Shown: piece after piece, positions 7,447 through 17,300 of the stretch | How the letters are laid out: every line of letters begins with the position of its first letter | Position numbering within the stretch: position 1 is the stretch's first letter | DNA from: an uncultured Coriobacteriales bacterium | GTDB taxonomy: Bacteria; Actinomycetota; Coriobacteriia; Coriobacteriales; QAMH01 | Assembly (NCBI GenBank): GCA_934646835.1 | Contig: CAKUES010000007.1 | Location: forward strand, 1 to 64,000 | Reading direction: 5' to 3' | Length of the DNA: 64,000 bases | Position numbers and translations under genes: made by a program | The notes under the pieces: model-generated | The model's database searches: none | Told to the model about the DNA's origin: nothing | What the model saw: only the letters and a program-made list of their open reading frames with translations

Positions 7447-9729
7447 ATGCTTGTTGCATCTGTCATAGTCGATGTGTCGGCCCGGGCTGTTGACCGGGCC
7501 TTCGACTATCTTGTTCCTCAAGAACTCCTCGGCGTCGAGGTCGGCTGCGCGGTGAGCGTCGACTTTGGCAACCGCCCGGTTGTCGGCTACGTCGTCGCCC
7601 TTCGCGATGAGCAAGATGGCGCACTCGACATCAGCAAATACAAATACCTGGCAGGTACCCTCTCCACGCCCTACTTCGATGCGGTCTCTGCGCAACTTGC
7701 CATGTGGATCGCCGACGAGTGCGCCGCCCCGCTGTCCGAGTGCGTCAGGCTGCTGACGCCTCCTGGAGGCGCGCCCAAGATCAAACGCGTTGATGGCAAG
7801 TGGACGCTTGTTCATCCCGGATGCGGACCGGTGGACGATCGTTGGGTCTTTCTCACGCAGTCCGGTGCGACCTACGAGCCACCTGCCAACGCCGTCAAGC
7901 AGAAGAAGATCATCGAGGCGCTTTCCTGTGGAGGAATGCGCATGGCGGAGCTTTCCCTAGAAGTGGGAGGTGCGAGCCAATCCTGCAAGGCCCTCGAGCG
8001 CCGCGGTGTCGTGGTGATCGAAGAGCGCCGCAGGCTGCGCGGCGCTATGACGGGCGTTCAGGCAGATGTCGCTGCGCTACGCGAGCTTACTCAGGGACAA
8101 GGCGACGCCCTTGCCGCCATCACGGCCAAGATGGATGTCGCGGGTCCCGGAGAGGCAGAAAACGTCGTCGTTGTCGACGGCATCACGGGTTCTGGCAAAA
8201 CGGAGGTCTACCTTCGAGCCATCGAGCGCTGTCTTGGAGAGGGGAAAAGCGCGTGCGTCCTCGTCCCGGAGATCGCGCTCACGCCCCAGACCGTTGGTCG
8301 CTTTCGTGCACGCTTTGGCGACGACGTCGCCGTTTTGCATTCTCGCCTCTCCACAGGTGAGCGATTCGACCAGTGGGATATCGTCAGACAGGGTGCCGCA
8401 CGTGTCGTGATCGGCACGCGAAGCGCCTTGTTCGCCCCCTTGCGCGACCTCGGGCTTATCATCATCGACGAGGAGCACGAGAACAGCTACAAACAGGACT
8501 CATCACCGCGCTACGATGCGCGCCAAGTCGCCCTCAAGCTTTCCCAGCTGCGCGGTGCCGTGCTCGTCTTGGGCTCTGCGACCCCAAGTATCACCACGTT
8601 GGCAGCTTGCAGCGACGGCTTTGCCAACAGGGGCTGGGAGCATGTGGTGCTCACCGAGCGCCCCGGAGGCCAGCTGCTGCCCAAGGTGAGCGTCGTCGAC
8701 ATGGCGGCGGAGTTTGGCAAGGGCCATCGCTCTATGTTCTCTCGTGAGCTCACGCAGGCTCTCGTCGATACACACGAGGCTGGCCAGAAGTCCATTCTGC
8801 TCCTCAACAAGAGGGGTTTTGCCTCCTTCGTCCTCTGTCGCGAGTGCGGCTTTGTCCCCCAGTGCCCTGATTGCTCGGTCTCGCTCACCTACCATGAGGT
8901 CGGCAACGTCCTCAGTTGCCATCATTGCGGCTACAACGTGTCCATGCCTGCCAAATGCCCCGATTGCGGCAGTCCCTACCTGCGCAAGTTCGGTGCGGGA
9001 ACCCAGCGCGTGGAAGACGAGCTGCGCGCCGTCATGCCCCCGGGCACGCCGATCATCCGCATGGATGCGGACACGACGGCGACAAAAGGGGCGCACGAGG
9101 CCTTGCTCGACGAGTTTGCGAGCTCTCCCGGCGCCGTCTTGCTCGGCACGCAGATGATCGCCAAGGGATTGGACTTTCCCGACGTGACACTCGTCGGTGT
9201 GATCAACGCGGATACCACGCTCAAGCTCCCTGACTTCAGGGCGCCGGAGCGGACCTACCAGCTGCTCGAGCAGGTGAGCGGGCGCGCCGGCCGCGCTGAC
9301 AAGCCCGGCTTCGTCGTGATCCAGACCTACTGCCCCGACCATCCTGCCGTCATTGCCGCAGCGACTCACAACCGCGAGTTGCTGCTCGAGGAAGAGCTTC
9401 CTGCTCGCAGGGAGCTGGGCTACCCGCCTTACCGACGCCTCGCCAACCTGCTTGTGTGGGGCAAGAGGGAAGACGAGGTGAGGAGCGCTGCAACGCAGAT
9501 CGCCCTCGCGCTGAACAGCGCGATCATCTCTGCGGGTGTCAGTTGGAGCGTTCTCGGTCCATCGCCGTGCGTCTTGTCGAGGATCAAGGGCGAATGCCGT
9601 TGGCACATACTCATCAAGGCGATGCCGGACGATGACATCGGCTCGCTTGTCGCACCGATACTCGCAAAGCGCCGCAGGCGCGACGGCGTCAAGGTCACCG
9701 TTGACGTCGACCCGTCGAATCTCCTGTAA
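7447..9729 (+). CDS. priA: Primosomal protein N' (replication restart helicase)
   Basis: 3'-5' helicase that reloads the replisome at stalled forks. An N-terminal 3'-DNA binding domain and winged helix precede the helicase core with Walker A GITGSGKTEVY (~residue 245) and Walker B IIDEEHE. The zinc-binding insert has paired CxxC motifs (CRECGFVPQCPDC and CHHCG...CPDCG), followed by motifs V-VI (QVSGRAGRADKPG). 760 residues, normal. The start lies 18 nt after metK with no clear ribosome binding site, so coupling to metK is possible. Confidence 0.95.
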   Translation: MLVASVIVDVSARAVDRAFDYLVPQELLGVEVGCAVSVDFGNRPVVGYVVALRDEQDGALDISKYKYLAGTLSTPYFDAVSAQLAMWIADECAAPLSECVRLLTPPGGAPKIKRVDGKWTLVHPGCGPVDDRWVFLTQSGATYEPPANAVKQKKIIEALSCGGMRMAELSLEVGGASQSCKALERRGVVVIEERRRLRGAMTGVQADVAALRELTQGQGDALAAITAKMDVAGPGEAENVVVVDGITGSGKTEVYLRAIERCLGEGKSACVLVPEIALTPQTVGRFRARFGDDVAVLHSRLSTGERFDQWDIVRQGAARVVIGTRSALFAPLRDLGLIIIDEEHENSYKQDSSPRYDARQVALKLSQLRGAVLVLGSATPSITTLAACSDGFANRGWEHVVLTERPGGQLLPKVSVVDMAAEFGKGHRSMFSRELTQALVDTHEAGQKSILLLNKRGFASFVLCRECGFVPQCPDCSVSLTYHEVGNVLSCHHCGYNVSMPAKCPDCGSPYLRKFGAGTQRVEDELRAVMPPGTPIIRMDADTTATKGAHEALLDEFASSPGAVLLGTQMIAKGLDFPDVTLVGVINADTTLKLPDFRAPERTYQLLEQVSGRAGRADKPGFVVIQTYCPDHPAVIAAATHNRELLLEEELPARRELGYPPYRRLANLLVWGKREDEVRSAATQIALALNSAIISAGVSWSVLGPSPCVLSRIKGECRWHILIKAMPDDDIGSLVAPILAKRRRRDGVKVTVDVDPSNLL

Positions 9730-9734
9730 GCATC

Positions 9735-9763
9735 TTGTAAGAGAGGCTTTTTTGCTATAAAAT
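9735..9763 (+). promoter_or_regulatory. Promoter of rplS
   Basis: TTGTAA (9735-9740), 17-nt spacer, TAAAAT (9758-9763). It lies just after priA and gives rplS an untranslated leader of about 70 nt. Confidence 0.6.
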
Positions 9764-9838
9764 ACCGCCTTGCGTCGTTTCCTCCATGGGCAAAGGGCCG
9801 CATGCGAAACGTATGGCATGAGTAGAAAAGGAATGATA

Positions 9839-10183
9839 ATGGACATCATTCGCGCAATCGAGCTTCAGCAGATTCGCCAGGACATCCCCGAGTTCTTCGT
9901 TGGTTCCCATGTGAAGGTTCACTACAGGATCAAGGAAGGCAACCGCGAGCGTATCCAGGTCTTCGAGGGCGACGTCATCCGTCGTCACGGTGCTTCCAAC
10001 CGCGAGACCTTCACTGTTCGCAAGGTGTCCTTCGGCATCGGTGTTGAGCGTACCTTCCCGGTTCACTCTCCCAAGATCGACAAGATCGAGGTCATCCGCC
10101 ACGGCCGCGTCCGCCGCGCAAAGCTCTACTACCTCCGCGACAGGGTTGGCAAGGCTGCCCGTCTGCGCGAGAAGGGCTTCTAG
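9839..10183 (+). CDS. rplS: Ribosomal protein bL19
   Basis: Large-subunit protein at the 30S-50S interface. Reads MDIIRAIELQQIRQDIPEF and contains the conserved FEGDVIRRHG, FTVRKVSFGIGVER and PKIDKIEVIRHG segments. Two ATGs six bases apart are available; the second is taken because the site AAAAGGA abuts the first and is seven bases from the second. 114 residues, as expected. It is followed closely by rnhB. In many bacteria rplS follows rpsP-rimM-trmD; here it has its own promoter after priA. Confidence 0.96.
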   Translation: MDIIRAIELQQIRQDIPEFFVGSHVKVHYRIKEGNRERIQVFEGDVIRRHGASNRETFTVRKVSFGIGVERTFPVHSPKIDKIEVIRHGRVRRAKLYYLRDRVGKAARLREKGF

Positions 10184-10191
10184 GCCTTTTC

Positions 10192-10827
10192 GTGGTTACG
10201 AAGATCGAACGAGAAGAGCTCCGACGTCTCAAGACGTTGGAGCTCTACTCATTTATGAGAGAGATCGGCGGCGCCGGTGCGATCGTAGGGCTCGACGAGG
10301 TCGGACGCGGACCTCTGGCCGGCCCCTTGACCTGCGCGGCTGTCATCTTGCCCGACGAGCCCCAGATCATCGGCCTGGACGACTCCAAGAAGATCAGCCC
10401 CAAGCGCCGCGAGGAGCTTGCGCTTAAGATCCTCGACACCGCGCTTGCGGTGGGTATAGCCCATGTTCAGCCCGATGAGATCGACGCCTGCGGCATGGCT
10501 GCGTCGTTGCGCGTGTGCATGACGCGTGCACTGGAGGGCTGCGGTATCCAGCCAGATTGCGTGTTGCTCGACGGCAACCCGCTGCATATCCACCCCAAGG
10601 AGATCAACCTCGTCAAGGGCGACGCCAAGGTGGCATGCATCTCTGCGGCGAGCATCGTCGCAAAGGTGACGAGGGACAAGATCATGGAGGGCTTTGCAGC
10701 CGAGTATCCGGCTTACGGCTTCGAGAGCAACAAGGGTTACGGCTCTGCTGCCCACATCGCCGCGATCAAGGAGCACGGCCCTTGCCCCATCCACCGCATG
10801 AGCTTCTTGGGAAAGATACTCGGGTAG
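10192..10827 (+). CDS. rnhB: Ribonuclease HII
   Basis: Removes ribonucleotides from DNA-RNA hybrids. The active-site motif is GLDEVGRGPLAGP (~residue 33), with the later acidic residue in LLDGNPL and the conserved ASIVAKVTRDKIM segment. 211 aa. A GTG start nine bases after rplS is used because the reading frame is open there and the spacing suggests one transcript; no ribosome binding site is evident, and an internal ATG at 10255 would remove 21 residues ahead of the catalytic core. Confidence 0.93.
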   Translation: MVTKIEREELRRLKTLELYSFMREIGGAGAIVGLDEVGRGPLAGPLTCAAVILPDEPQIIGLDDSKKISPKRREELALKILDTALAVGIAHVQPDEIDACGMAASLRVCMTRALEGCGIQPDCVLLDGNPLHIHPKEINLVKGDAKVACISAASIVAKVTRDKIMEGFAAEYPAYGFESNKGYGSAAHIAAIKEHGPCPIHRMSFLGKILG

Positions 10828-11001
10828 GGGAGCGGCCCCCTTGTCAAGCGGCCTGTTGTTCCCATTTCCTTAAAGATGGACTCCTTTTACGTCACAAGGC
10901 GAAAGGTGTTGTAAACTCTTTCCTTACGTATATTTGCTTCGTCGCAAGGTAGTACTATCCTTGCTCAAGCATAATGCCAGTCAAATTTCAGGAGTTAGTG
11001 A

Positions 11002-12780
11002 ATGGCTGATAAGAAGAAAGCCACGTCAGAGCTGACGGAGGCGCAGAAAGCTAAGGCTCGGGCCCAGCTAGAAAAGCAGAAGGCCAAAGCCGCAAAGAAG
11101 CGCGAGCACGACCAGGCCAAGGCGGCCAAGGACGCCGAGCGCTACGAGAAGATCGCTGCAGCGGAGCGCAAGCGCGCTGCAGAGGCGCGTGCCCTGCAAG
11201 AGGCTCAGGCCAACGACCCTGCCTACAAGGCAAAGAAGGCTGCAGAGCTCGAGAAGCAGAAGGAGAAGGGCCGTCGCGAGATGGAGAAGGCCCGCAAGCG
11301 CAGCGCCAAGAAGGCCGCCGCTGCGGAGAAGACCCGTCAGCGCAACGCCAGCAAGGCCGAGAAAGCCGGTAATGCCGGTCTGGCCAGCGCCTCTGCTGCC
11401 CGCCACAAGGACGCTAAGGCTGCAAGACCCAAGCGCAAGAAGGGCAACATCATCGCGCTTGTCGTCATCTGCGCCATCGCCATTGCATCTGCGATCATGC
11501 TCTATCCTCCCCAGGACAAGATCACCCAGGGTCTCGATATCCAGGGCGGCGTGAGCGTCAACCTGAGCGCCAAGACGCTCGACGGCTCTGATGTCACGCA
11601 GGACCAGATGGATGAGGCCCAGGCCGTCATCACCTCCCGTGTCAACGCATCCGGTGCTAGCGCGGCTTCTGTTCAGCAGCAGGGTTCCAACTCCTTCCTG
11701 GTCCAGGTCCCCGGCGCCGAGGACTCCCAGTCCATCATCGATACGCTGTCCACGACTGGCGTCCTCGAGTTCGTCCGCGTCGACGCCATCGAAGACGACG
11801 ATGTGCGCAAGCTCATCCAGCAGGGCATCGAGGGCATGAACCTCAAGGACGAGGGCGTTAAGTACACCGCCTTCATGAACGGCGAGAACGTGAGCAACGT
11901 CACCGTCGACCGCCCGCAGGGCAGCGCCGACTACGCCGTCAACCTGACCCTCGACAGCGAGGGTACCTCTGAGTTTGCCAGCGTCACCTCCGAGCTCGTG
12001 AGCTCCAAGGGCCAGATCGCCATCTTGCTCGACGGCAAGGTGGAGTGCGCGCCTGCTGTCCAGAGCGCTATCACCGGCGGTCAGGTCCAGATCACCGGTA
12101 ACTACACCTCCCAGGAGGCCAACGACCTCAAGGCCATCATCAACTCCGGCTCCCTGCCGGTGAGCCTCTCCATCGACCAGTCCTCCATCGTCGGCCCGAC
12201 GCTTGGTCAGGACGCCCTGTGGGTCGGCATCATCTCCGCAGGCATCGGCCTTGCGCTGGTCATGGTTTGGATGATTCTCTTCTACGGCGGACTCGGCTTC
12301 ATCACCGGCCTGTCCATCTGCGTTATGGCAATACTCTACATGGGCCTGCTCGCTCTGCTGTCCCAGTTCGGCATGTTCTCCTTGACCCTGCCGGGCATCG
12401 CGGGCGTCATCGTCAACATCGGTCTGTCCGCCGACTCCTCGATCCTTATCATGGAGTGCTTCCACGAGCAGATCCGCAACGGACGCTCCGTCAAGGCAGC
12501 GGCGTACGGCGGCGCCAAAGAGGGTATTCTCACCTCGCTCGACGCTGATTTCGTCACGCTCGTGTCTGCGCTCGTGCTCTACATCGTCGCCATCGGCGAT
12601 GTCCGCGGCTTTGGTCTGACCTTGGCTTTGGGTATCATCTGCGACTTGATCGTTATGGCGCTGTTCTCCGGTCCCATCGTCCGCCTTCTCGGCGAGAGCG
12701 CCATCGCGAAGCATCCTGGCTTCTGGGGTGTTCGCGATGAGATCAACGAAGGCGCTTATATCTCCAAGGAGGTGAGGTAG
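11002..12780 (+). CDS. secD: Protein translocase subunit SecD with long basic N-terminal extension
   Basis: RND-type membrane protein that uses the proton motive force to help SecYEG export. After the first membrane segment (residues ~149-168, IIALVVICAIAIASAIMLY) come the SecD motif TQGLDIQGGV, the periplasmic P1 domain, and five C-terminal membrane segments. Residues 1-148 are unusual: almost only K, A, E, R and Q, strongly basic overall, predicted by eye to be helical/coiled coil and cytoplasmic. Family members normally begin almost directly with the first membrane segment. ATG preceded by AGGAG. secF starts two bases after the stop. Confidence 0.94.
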   Translation: MADKKKATSELTEAQKAKARAQLEKQKAKAAKKREHDQAKAAKDAERYEKIAAAERKRAAEARALQEAQANDPAYKAKKAAELEKQKEKGRREMEKARKRSAKKAAAAEKTRQRNASKAEKAGNAGLASASAARHKDAKAARPKRKKGNIIALVVICAIAIASAIMLYPPQDKITQGLDIQGGVSVNLSAKTLDGSDVTQDQMDEAQAVITSRVNASGASAASVQQQGSNSFLVQVPGAEDSQSIIDTLSTTGVLEFVRVDAIEDDDVRKLIQQGIEGMNLKDEGVKYTAFMNGENVSNVTVDRPQGSADYAVNLTLDSEGTSEFASVTSELVSSKGQIAILLDGKVECAPAVQSAITGGQVQITGNYTSQEANDLKAIINSGSLPVSLSIDQSSIVGPTLGQDALWVGIISAGIGLALVMVWMILFYGGLGFITGLSICVMAILYMGLLALLSQFGMFSLTLPGIAGVIVNIGLSADSSILIMECFHEQIRNGRSVKAAAYGGAKEGILTSLDADFVTLVSALVLYIVAIGDVRGFGLTLALGIICDLIVMALFSGPIVRLLGESAIAKHPGFWGVRDEINEGAYISKEVR

Positions 12781-12782
12781 TA

Positions 12783-14291
12783 ATGGCAAACCTCCGTCCC
12801 CATCGTCATTTCAACTTCGTCGGGCTGTGGAAGTACGGCTTCATCCTGTCCGCCGTGCTCATCGTCTTGGCTATCGCCGGCCTTGTCACGAGCGCTGTGA
12901 CCACCGGCAGCCCGCTGACGCTTGGCACCGAGTTTTCCGGCGGCACCTCGATCCAGATCACCGAGGCAGGCGATCTGACCGAGCAGCAGGTGACCGAGTC
13001 CTTCAACAAGGCCGCCTCCGAGGCAGGCGTGGATTCTCAGATCTCCTCGATCCAGACTTCCTCTTCTGCATCTGCGGGCAACGGCTTCATCATCAAGACG
13101 ACCGACACCAACTCCTCCGACTCCAACAAGATCATGGAGGCCGTGGAGAAGGACCTGAACATCTCTGCGAGCAACGTGCAAATCGAGACCATCGGCGCGA
13201 GCTGGGGCGCATCCGTCATCTGGCGCTCCTTCCTCGCCTTCTTGATCTCCTGCGTTGCCATCTTGATCGTCATCGCGGCACGCTACCGCGATCCCCGCAT
13301 GGGCGTTGCCGCTCTGTGCTCGCTGTTCCACGACCTGATCATCATCATCGGCATCTACGCATGGGCCGGCATGTTTTTGCACATGGAAGTCACCTCCGAC
13401 GTAATCGCAGCGCTGCTCGCCATCATCGGCTACTCGCTCTACGACACGATCGTCAGCTTCCATCGCATTAACCAGAACGCCTCCCCGCAGATGCGCATGA
13501 GCCTGAAGACCTGTGCGAACATGTCCGTCAACCAGATCTTCATGCGCTCCATGAACACCTCCGTGACCTCTGTCATTCCGGTTCTGTTCATGCTGGTGCT
13601 CGGTACCGACACTCTGCGCGACTTTGCATTCGCTATGTTTTGCGGCATGGTGATCGGCGTGTACTCCACCTTTGCGATCTCCACGCCGATCTACACGCTG
13701 TGGAAGTGCCGCGACCCGCAGTACAAGCGCCTCGAGGACAAGTTCCCGTATGAGGTCGTCCAGTCTCCCTTCACCAAGGAGATGATGATCGAGGCCCGCA
13801 AGGCTTCCAAGGCTGCCGAGAAGGCTGCCAAGAGCACTGCGAAGACCGCCGGCATGGGCGCTGCCAAGGCTGCTGCCCCCGCCGCAGCTGCCGCTTCTGC
13901 TGCTGCCGCTGCAGCCGACAAGCCCGCTCCCAAGGCCGAAGACGTCGAGGTCGAGACCCTCACCGTCGATGCGGACGGCCAGATCGAGGAAGCCGGCGAG
14001 GTCGAGGAGATCGAGCTCGAGCTCACGGAGGAGCAGCTCAAGGCCATTGGCATCGACGAGCTTCCCACCGACGGTGAGCTGGAGCTTACGGCAGAGCAGC
14101 TGGCTGCGTTGGGCATCGAGGTCTCCGACGATGACGACGAGGAAGAGCTCGAGATTACCGCTGAGATGCTCGAGAAGCTCGGCATCACCGACGTCGAGGA
14201 CGGCGCGGAGATCGAGCTCACGGCAGAGCAGCTCGAGCAGCTTGGCTTTGAAGTCGAGTACGAAGACGACGAGGAAGAGAAGTCCGAGTAA
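12783..14291 (+). CDS. secF: Protein translocase subunit SecF with acidic repeat tail
   Basis: Partner of SecD. Residues 1-~320 are the normal SecF core with six membrane segments, GTEFSGGTSIQI after the first of them, and the RYRDPRMG-type segment. The C-terminus adds ~180 residues. First comes a K/A-rich stretch with an alanine run, then an acidic region holding four ~22-residue repeats of the form ELELTAEQLxxLGI followed by D/E runs (from residue 410). The tail is cytoplasmic by known SecF topology. It is cotranscribed with secD and ends at a strong terminator. Confidence 0.94.
   Translation: MANLRPHRHFNFVGLWKYGFILSAVLIVLAIAGLVTSAVTTGSPLTLGTEFSGGTSIQITEAGDLTEQQVTESFNKAASEAGVDSQISSIQTSSSASAGNGFIIKTTDTNSSDSNKIMEAVEKDLNISASNVQIETIGASWGASVIWRSFLAFLISCVAILIVIAARYRDPRMGVAALCSLFHDLIIIIGIYAWAGMFLHMEVTSDVIAALLAIIGYSLYDTIVSFHRINQNASPQMRMSLKTCANMSVNQIFMRSMNTSVTSVIPVLFMLVLGTDTLRDFAFAMFCGMVIGVYSTFAISTPIYTLWKCRDPQYKRLEDKFPYEVVQSPFTKEMMIEARKASKAAEKAAKSTAKTAGMGAAKAAAPAAAAASAAAAAADKPAPKAEDVEVETLTVDADGQIEEAGEVEEIELELTEEQLKAIGIDELPTDGELELTAEQLAALGIEVSDDDDEEELEITAEMLEKLGITDVEDGAEIELTAEQLEQLGFEVEYEDDEEEKSE
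14010..14288 (+). repeat. Four tandem acidic repeats in the SecF tail
   Basis: Four in-frame units encode IELELTEEQLKAIGI, ELELTAEQLAALGIEV, ELEITAEMLEKLGI and IELTAEQLEQLGFEV, each followed by 5-10 mostly acidic residues. Unit length is 22-26 codons. They resemble small helical modules; I do not recognise a named domain. Confidence 0.85.
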
Positions 14292-14318
14292 GCGGCTTTT
14301 AAAAGATGAAATCTGATG

Positions 14319-14351
14319 AACGGGACGCAAGTTTTGCTTGCGTCCCGTTTT
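14319..14351 (+). terminator. Terminator of the secDF operon
   Basis: A perfect 13-bp stem AACGGGACGCAAG (14319-14331) / CTTGCGTCCCGTT (14337-14349), loop TTTTG, then TTTTGTT. Confidence 0.9.
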
Positions 14352-14390
14352 GTTATTTCTGCGTCACATCTTTGTGGGAGAATCAGGTAC

Positions 14391-17300
14391 ATGAATAAAG
14401 AAAATGAGCTCACATACAAGATTCCCCAAGTTGACGAGAACTGCGTCAAGGCTATCGAGGTCGCCTGCAACCTGCGCCCCTTGACCGCCCGCATCCTTGT
14501 CTCGCGCGGGGTCGACACCCCGGCCAAGGCCCAGCGCTTCCTTACACCCTCGCTTGAGCGCGACTGGCTCGACCCCAATCTGATCCCCGGTCTTTCTGAT
14601 GTCGCGGACAAGGTCGAGGCCGCGATCAGGGCCGGCAAGCGCATCCTCGTCTTTGGCGACTTCGACGTTGACGGCATCACCGCTACCACGGTCTCGGTCC
14701 GCGGCCTGCGTGCCCTCGGTGCGGATGTCTGCGGCTTGATTCCTCATCGCTATAACGAGGGCTATGCCCTGTCCCAGGCTGCTGTAGAGCGCGGCATGCA
14801 GATGAGCCCCGACCTCATCATGACGGTCGACTGCGGCATCAGCTGTGCCGACGAGGTCTCCTGGATGCTCGAGCAGGGCATCGACGTCTGCATCACGGAC
14901 CACCACGAGCCTGGCGAGAAGGTGCCCTCTGGCGTGCCCGTTGCAGACCCCAAGCTCGATCATGACTGTCCTTCTTGCGACCTTGCCGGCGTGGGTGTGG
15001 CACTCAAGCTGCTCACCATCCTGGGTGAGCGCTTTGGCAAGCCGGACGCTTGGCGCGAGCTCACGGACTTCGCCGCACTCGGCACCATCGCAGACCTCAT
15101 GACGCTTTCGCCCGAGAACCGCGCCCTGGTGGCCGATGGCATTCATCGCATCAACACCGCCTGCCGTACCTGCCTGGGTGAGCTTGCCGCCATCTGCAAT
15201 ACCAAACCGGAGGAGATCAGCTCCAGCAAGCTGAGCTTCTCGCTCATCCCGCGCCTCAACGCCTCTGGTCGCATGGGGGATGCCGCCGTCGCCTTGGACC
15301 TGCTGCTCTCCGACGACGTCGCCACAGCGCAAAGCCTCGCCTCCCAGCTCGACGCTGTCAACCAGACGCGTCGCGAGGTCGAGGCAGAGCTCGTCAAGCA
15401 GGTCGAGGCCAAGCTCGAGGAGAGCTACCATGGTGAGTCCTTCATCGCCGTGTCCGGCAAGGGCTGGCACGAGGGAGTCAAGGGCATCGTAGCCTCGCGC
15501 ATCGCGCGCAAGTATCAGCGCCCCGCTGTCATCTTCACAGAGGAGGACGGCGTCTGCCGCGGCTCGGGCCGCACTTATGGCAACATCAACCTCTTCGAGC
15601 TCGCAAGCTCTTGCAGCGACCTGTTCACGAAGTTTGGCGGCCATGCCGCTGCGGTGGGCATCACCGTACCCGCAGACAAGCTCGATGAGATGCGCGAGCG
15701 GCTGTGCCTTGCCGTGGACGAGCTGCAAGAAGGCGAGCTTCCCTCTGCGGTCGAGGTCGACGCTGCGGTCAAGCTCGAGGAGTGCGACGTCGACGGCTTC
15801 GAGGAGCTCGAGCGCCTGCAGCCTTTTGGCAACTCGAACCCTTGCCCGGTCCTTTTGGCCCCCAACGTCTTCTTGGAGCGTCGCGGTGCGGTGGGCAAGA
15901 CGGGAAACCACCTGCGCTATACCGCGACAGACGGTGTGGCCAAGGTCGCCGGCATCTGGTTTGGCGTCGAGGACATGGAGTCTTGGCTTTCCTGCGAGGT
16001 CGCCTGCGACGTGCGCTTCGAGCCCAGCGTCGACGAGTGGCAGGGGCGCTTTACCGCCAAGCTCATGACGAAGATGATCACCCCGCACTTGCCGCAAGGA
16101 GAGGGCACATCGGACGAAGACCCCTTCGAGGAACTCTTTAACCGCAGCGTCGAGATCTGCGACAAGGGCGACTACGCCGGCATCACGCAGGCGGATAGCT
16201 TCAACACCAAAGTCGTCGGCGTCACTTTCGAGAACCGTCAAGACGTGCTCGTCAACCTTGAGGCGGGGGAGGAGCTTGCACTTGTCAGACAACCCGATAA
16301 CGAGTTCGACCCCTGCGCCATCGCCGTCACTTTGCTCGACGGCACGCAGCTCGGCTATCTCAACCGCGCCCTGTCCGCGCGCTTGGCACCCGTCATGGAT
16401 GCGGGGGAGCCTTACTCGGCTGCCGTCAGCGCCGTCACGGGCGGCCCTTCGTGTGCCCATGAGGCCGAGGAGGTGCGCAAGCCCGGCCCGCTGGGCGTGC
16501 GCGATCCCGGTGTGGTCGACAGGTCCTTTGGCGTGAACATCCTCGTGCGCAAGGACCGTGCTTTCGATGCACCCAAGGCCTCGCCGCGGGATTTGCGCTT
16601 GAGCCTGTCCCAAGAGAAGGGCCGCTGGCGCGAGCTCGACTCGTCTACGCTCGAGGATCATCTGCGTCGCGCTCTCATCGGCGAGCGCAGCCTGAGGCCC
16701 GCACAGGCTCAGACGCTCGAGCACCTTTCTCGTGGTCGCTCAACGCTGGCTATTATGGCGACGGGTCGCGGCAAGTCGCTTATCTTCCATATGCACGCCG
16801 CCCGCACAGCGCTTAAAGAGCGCAAGGCGAGCATCTTCGTCTACCCCCTGCGCGCGCTCGTCGCAGACCAGGCCTACCATCTCGCGCAGACTTACGGTAC
16901 GTTTGGCCTAGACGTGCAGGTGCTCACCGGCGAGACGGATGCCGCCGACCGCTCGCATATCTACGAGGGTATCGAGCGCGGCGAGGTCGACGTCATCCTC
17001 ACGACGCCGGAGTTTCTCTCGATCCATGCCCAACGCTTTGCGGGCACGGGCAAGATCGGCTTCGTCGTCGTGGACGAGGCGCATCATATCGGCCAGAGCA
17101 AGGCGGGCAACAGGCCTGCCTACGTTCAGCTCAAGGAGGCTTTGCAGGTCCTTGGAGACCCGCTGGTGCTCGCTGTCACCGCTACTGCCGGTGACGCGGA
17201 GGCGCGCCTTATCTGCGAGACGCTCTCCATCCAGGAGCTCGTGCTCGACCCGTCTGTGCGCGAGAACCTGCGCGTGGACGACAGGCGCGATTTGCGCGAC

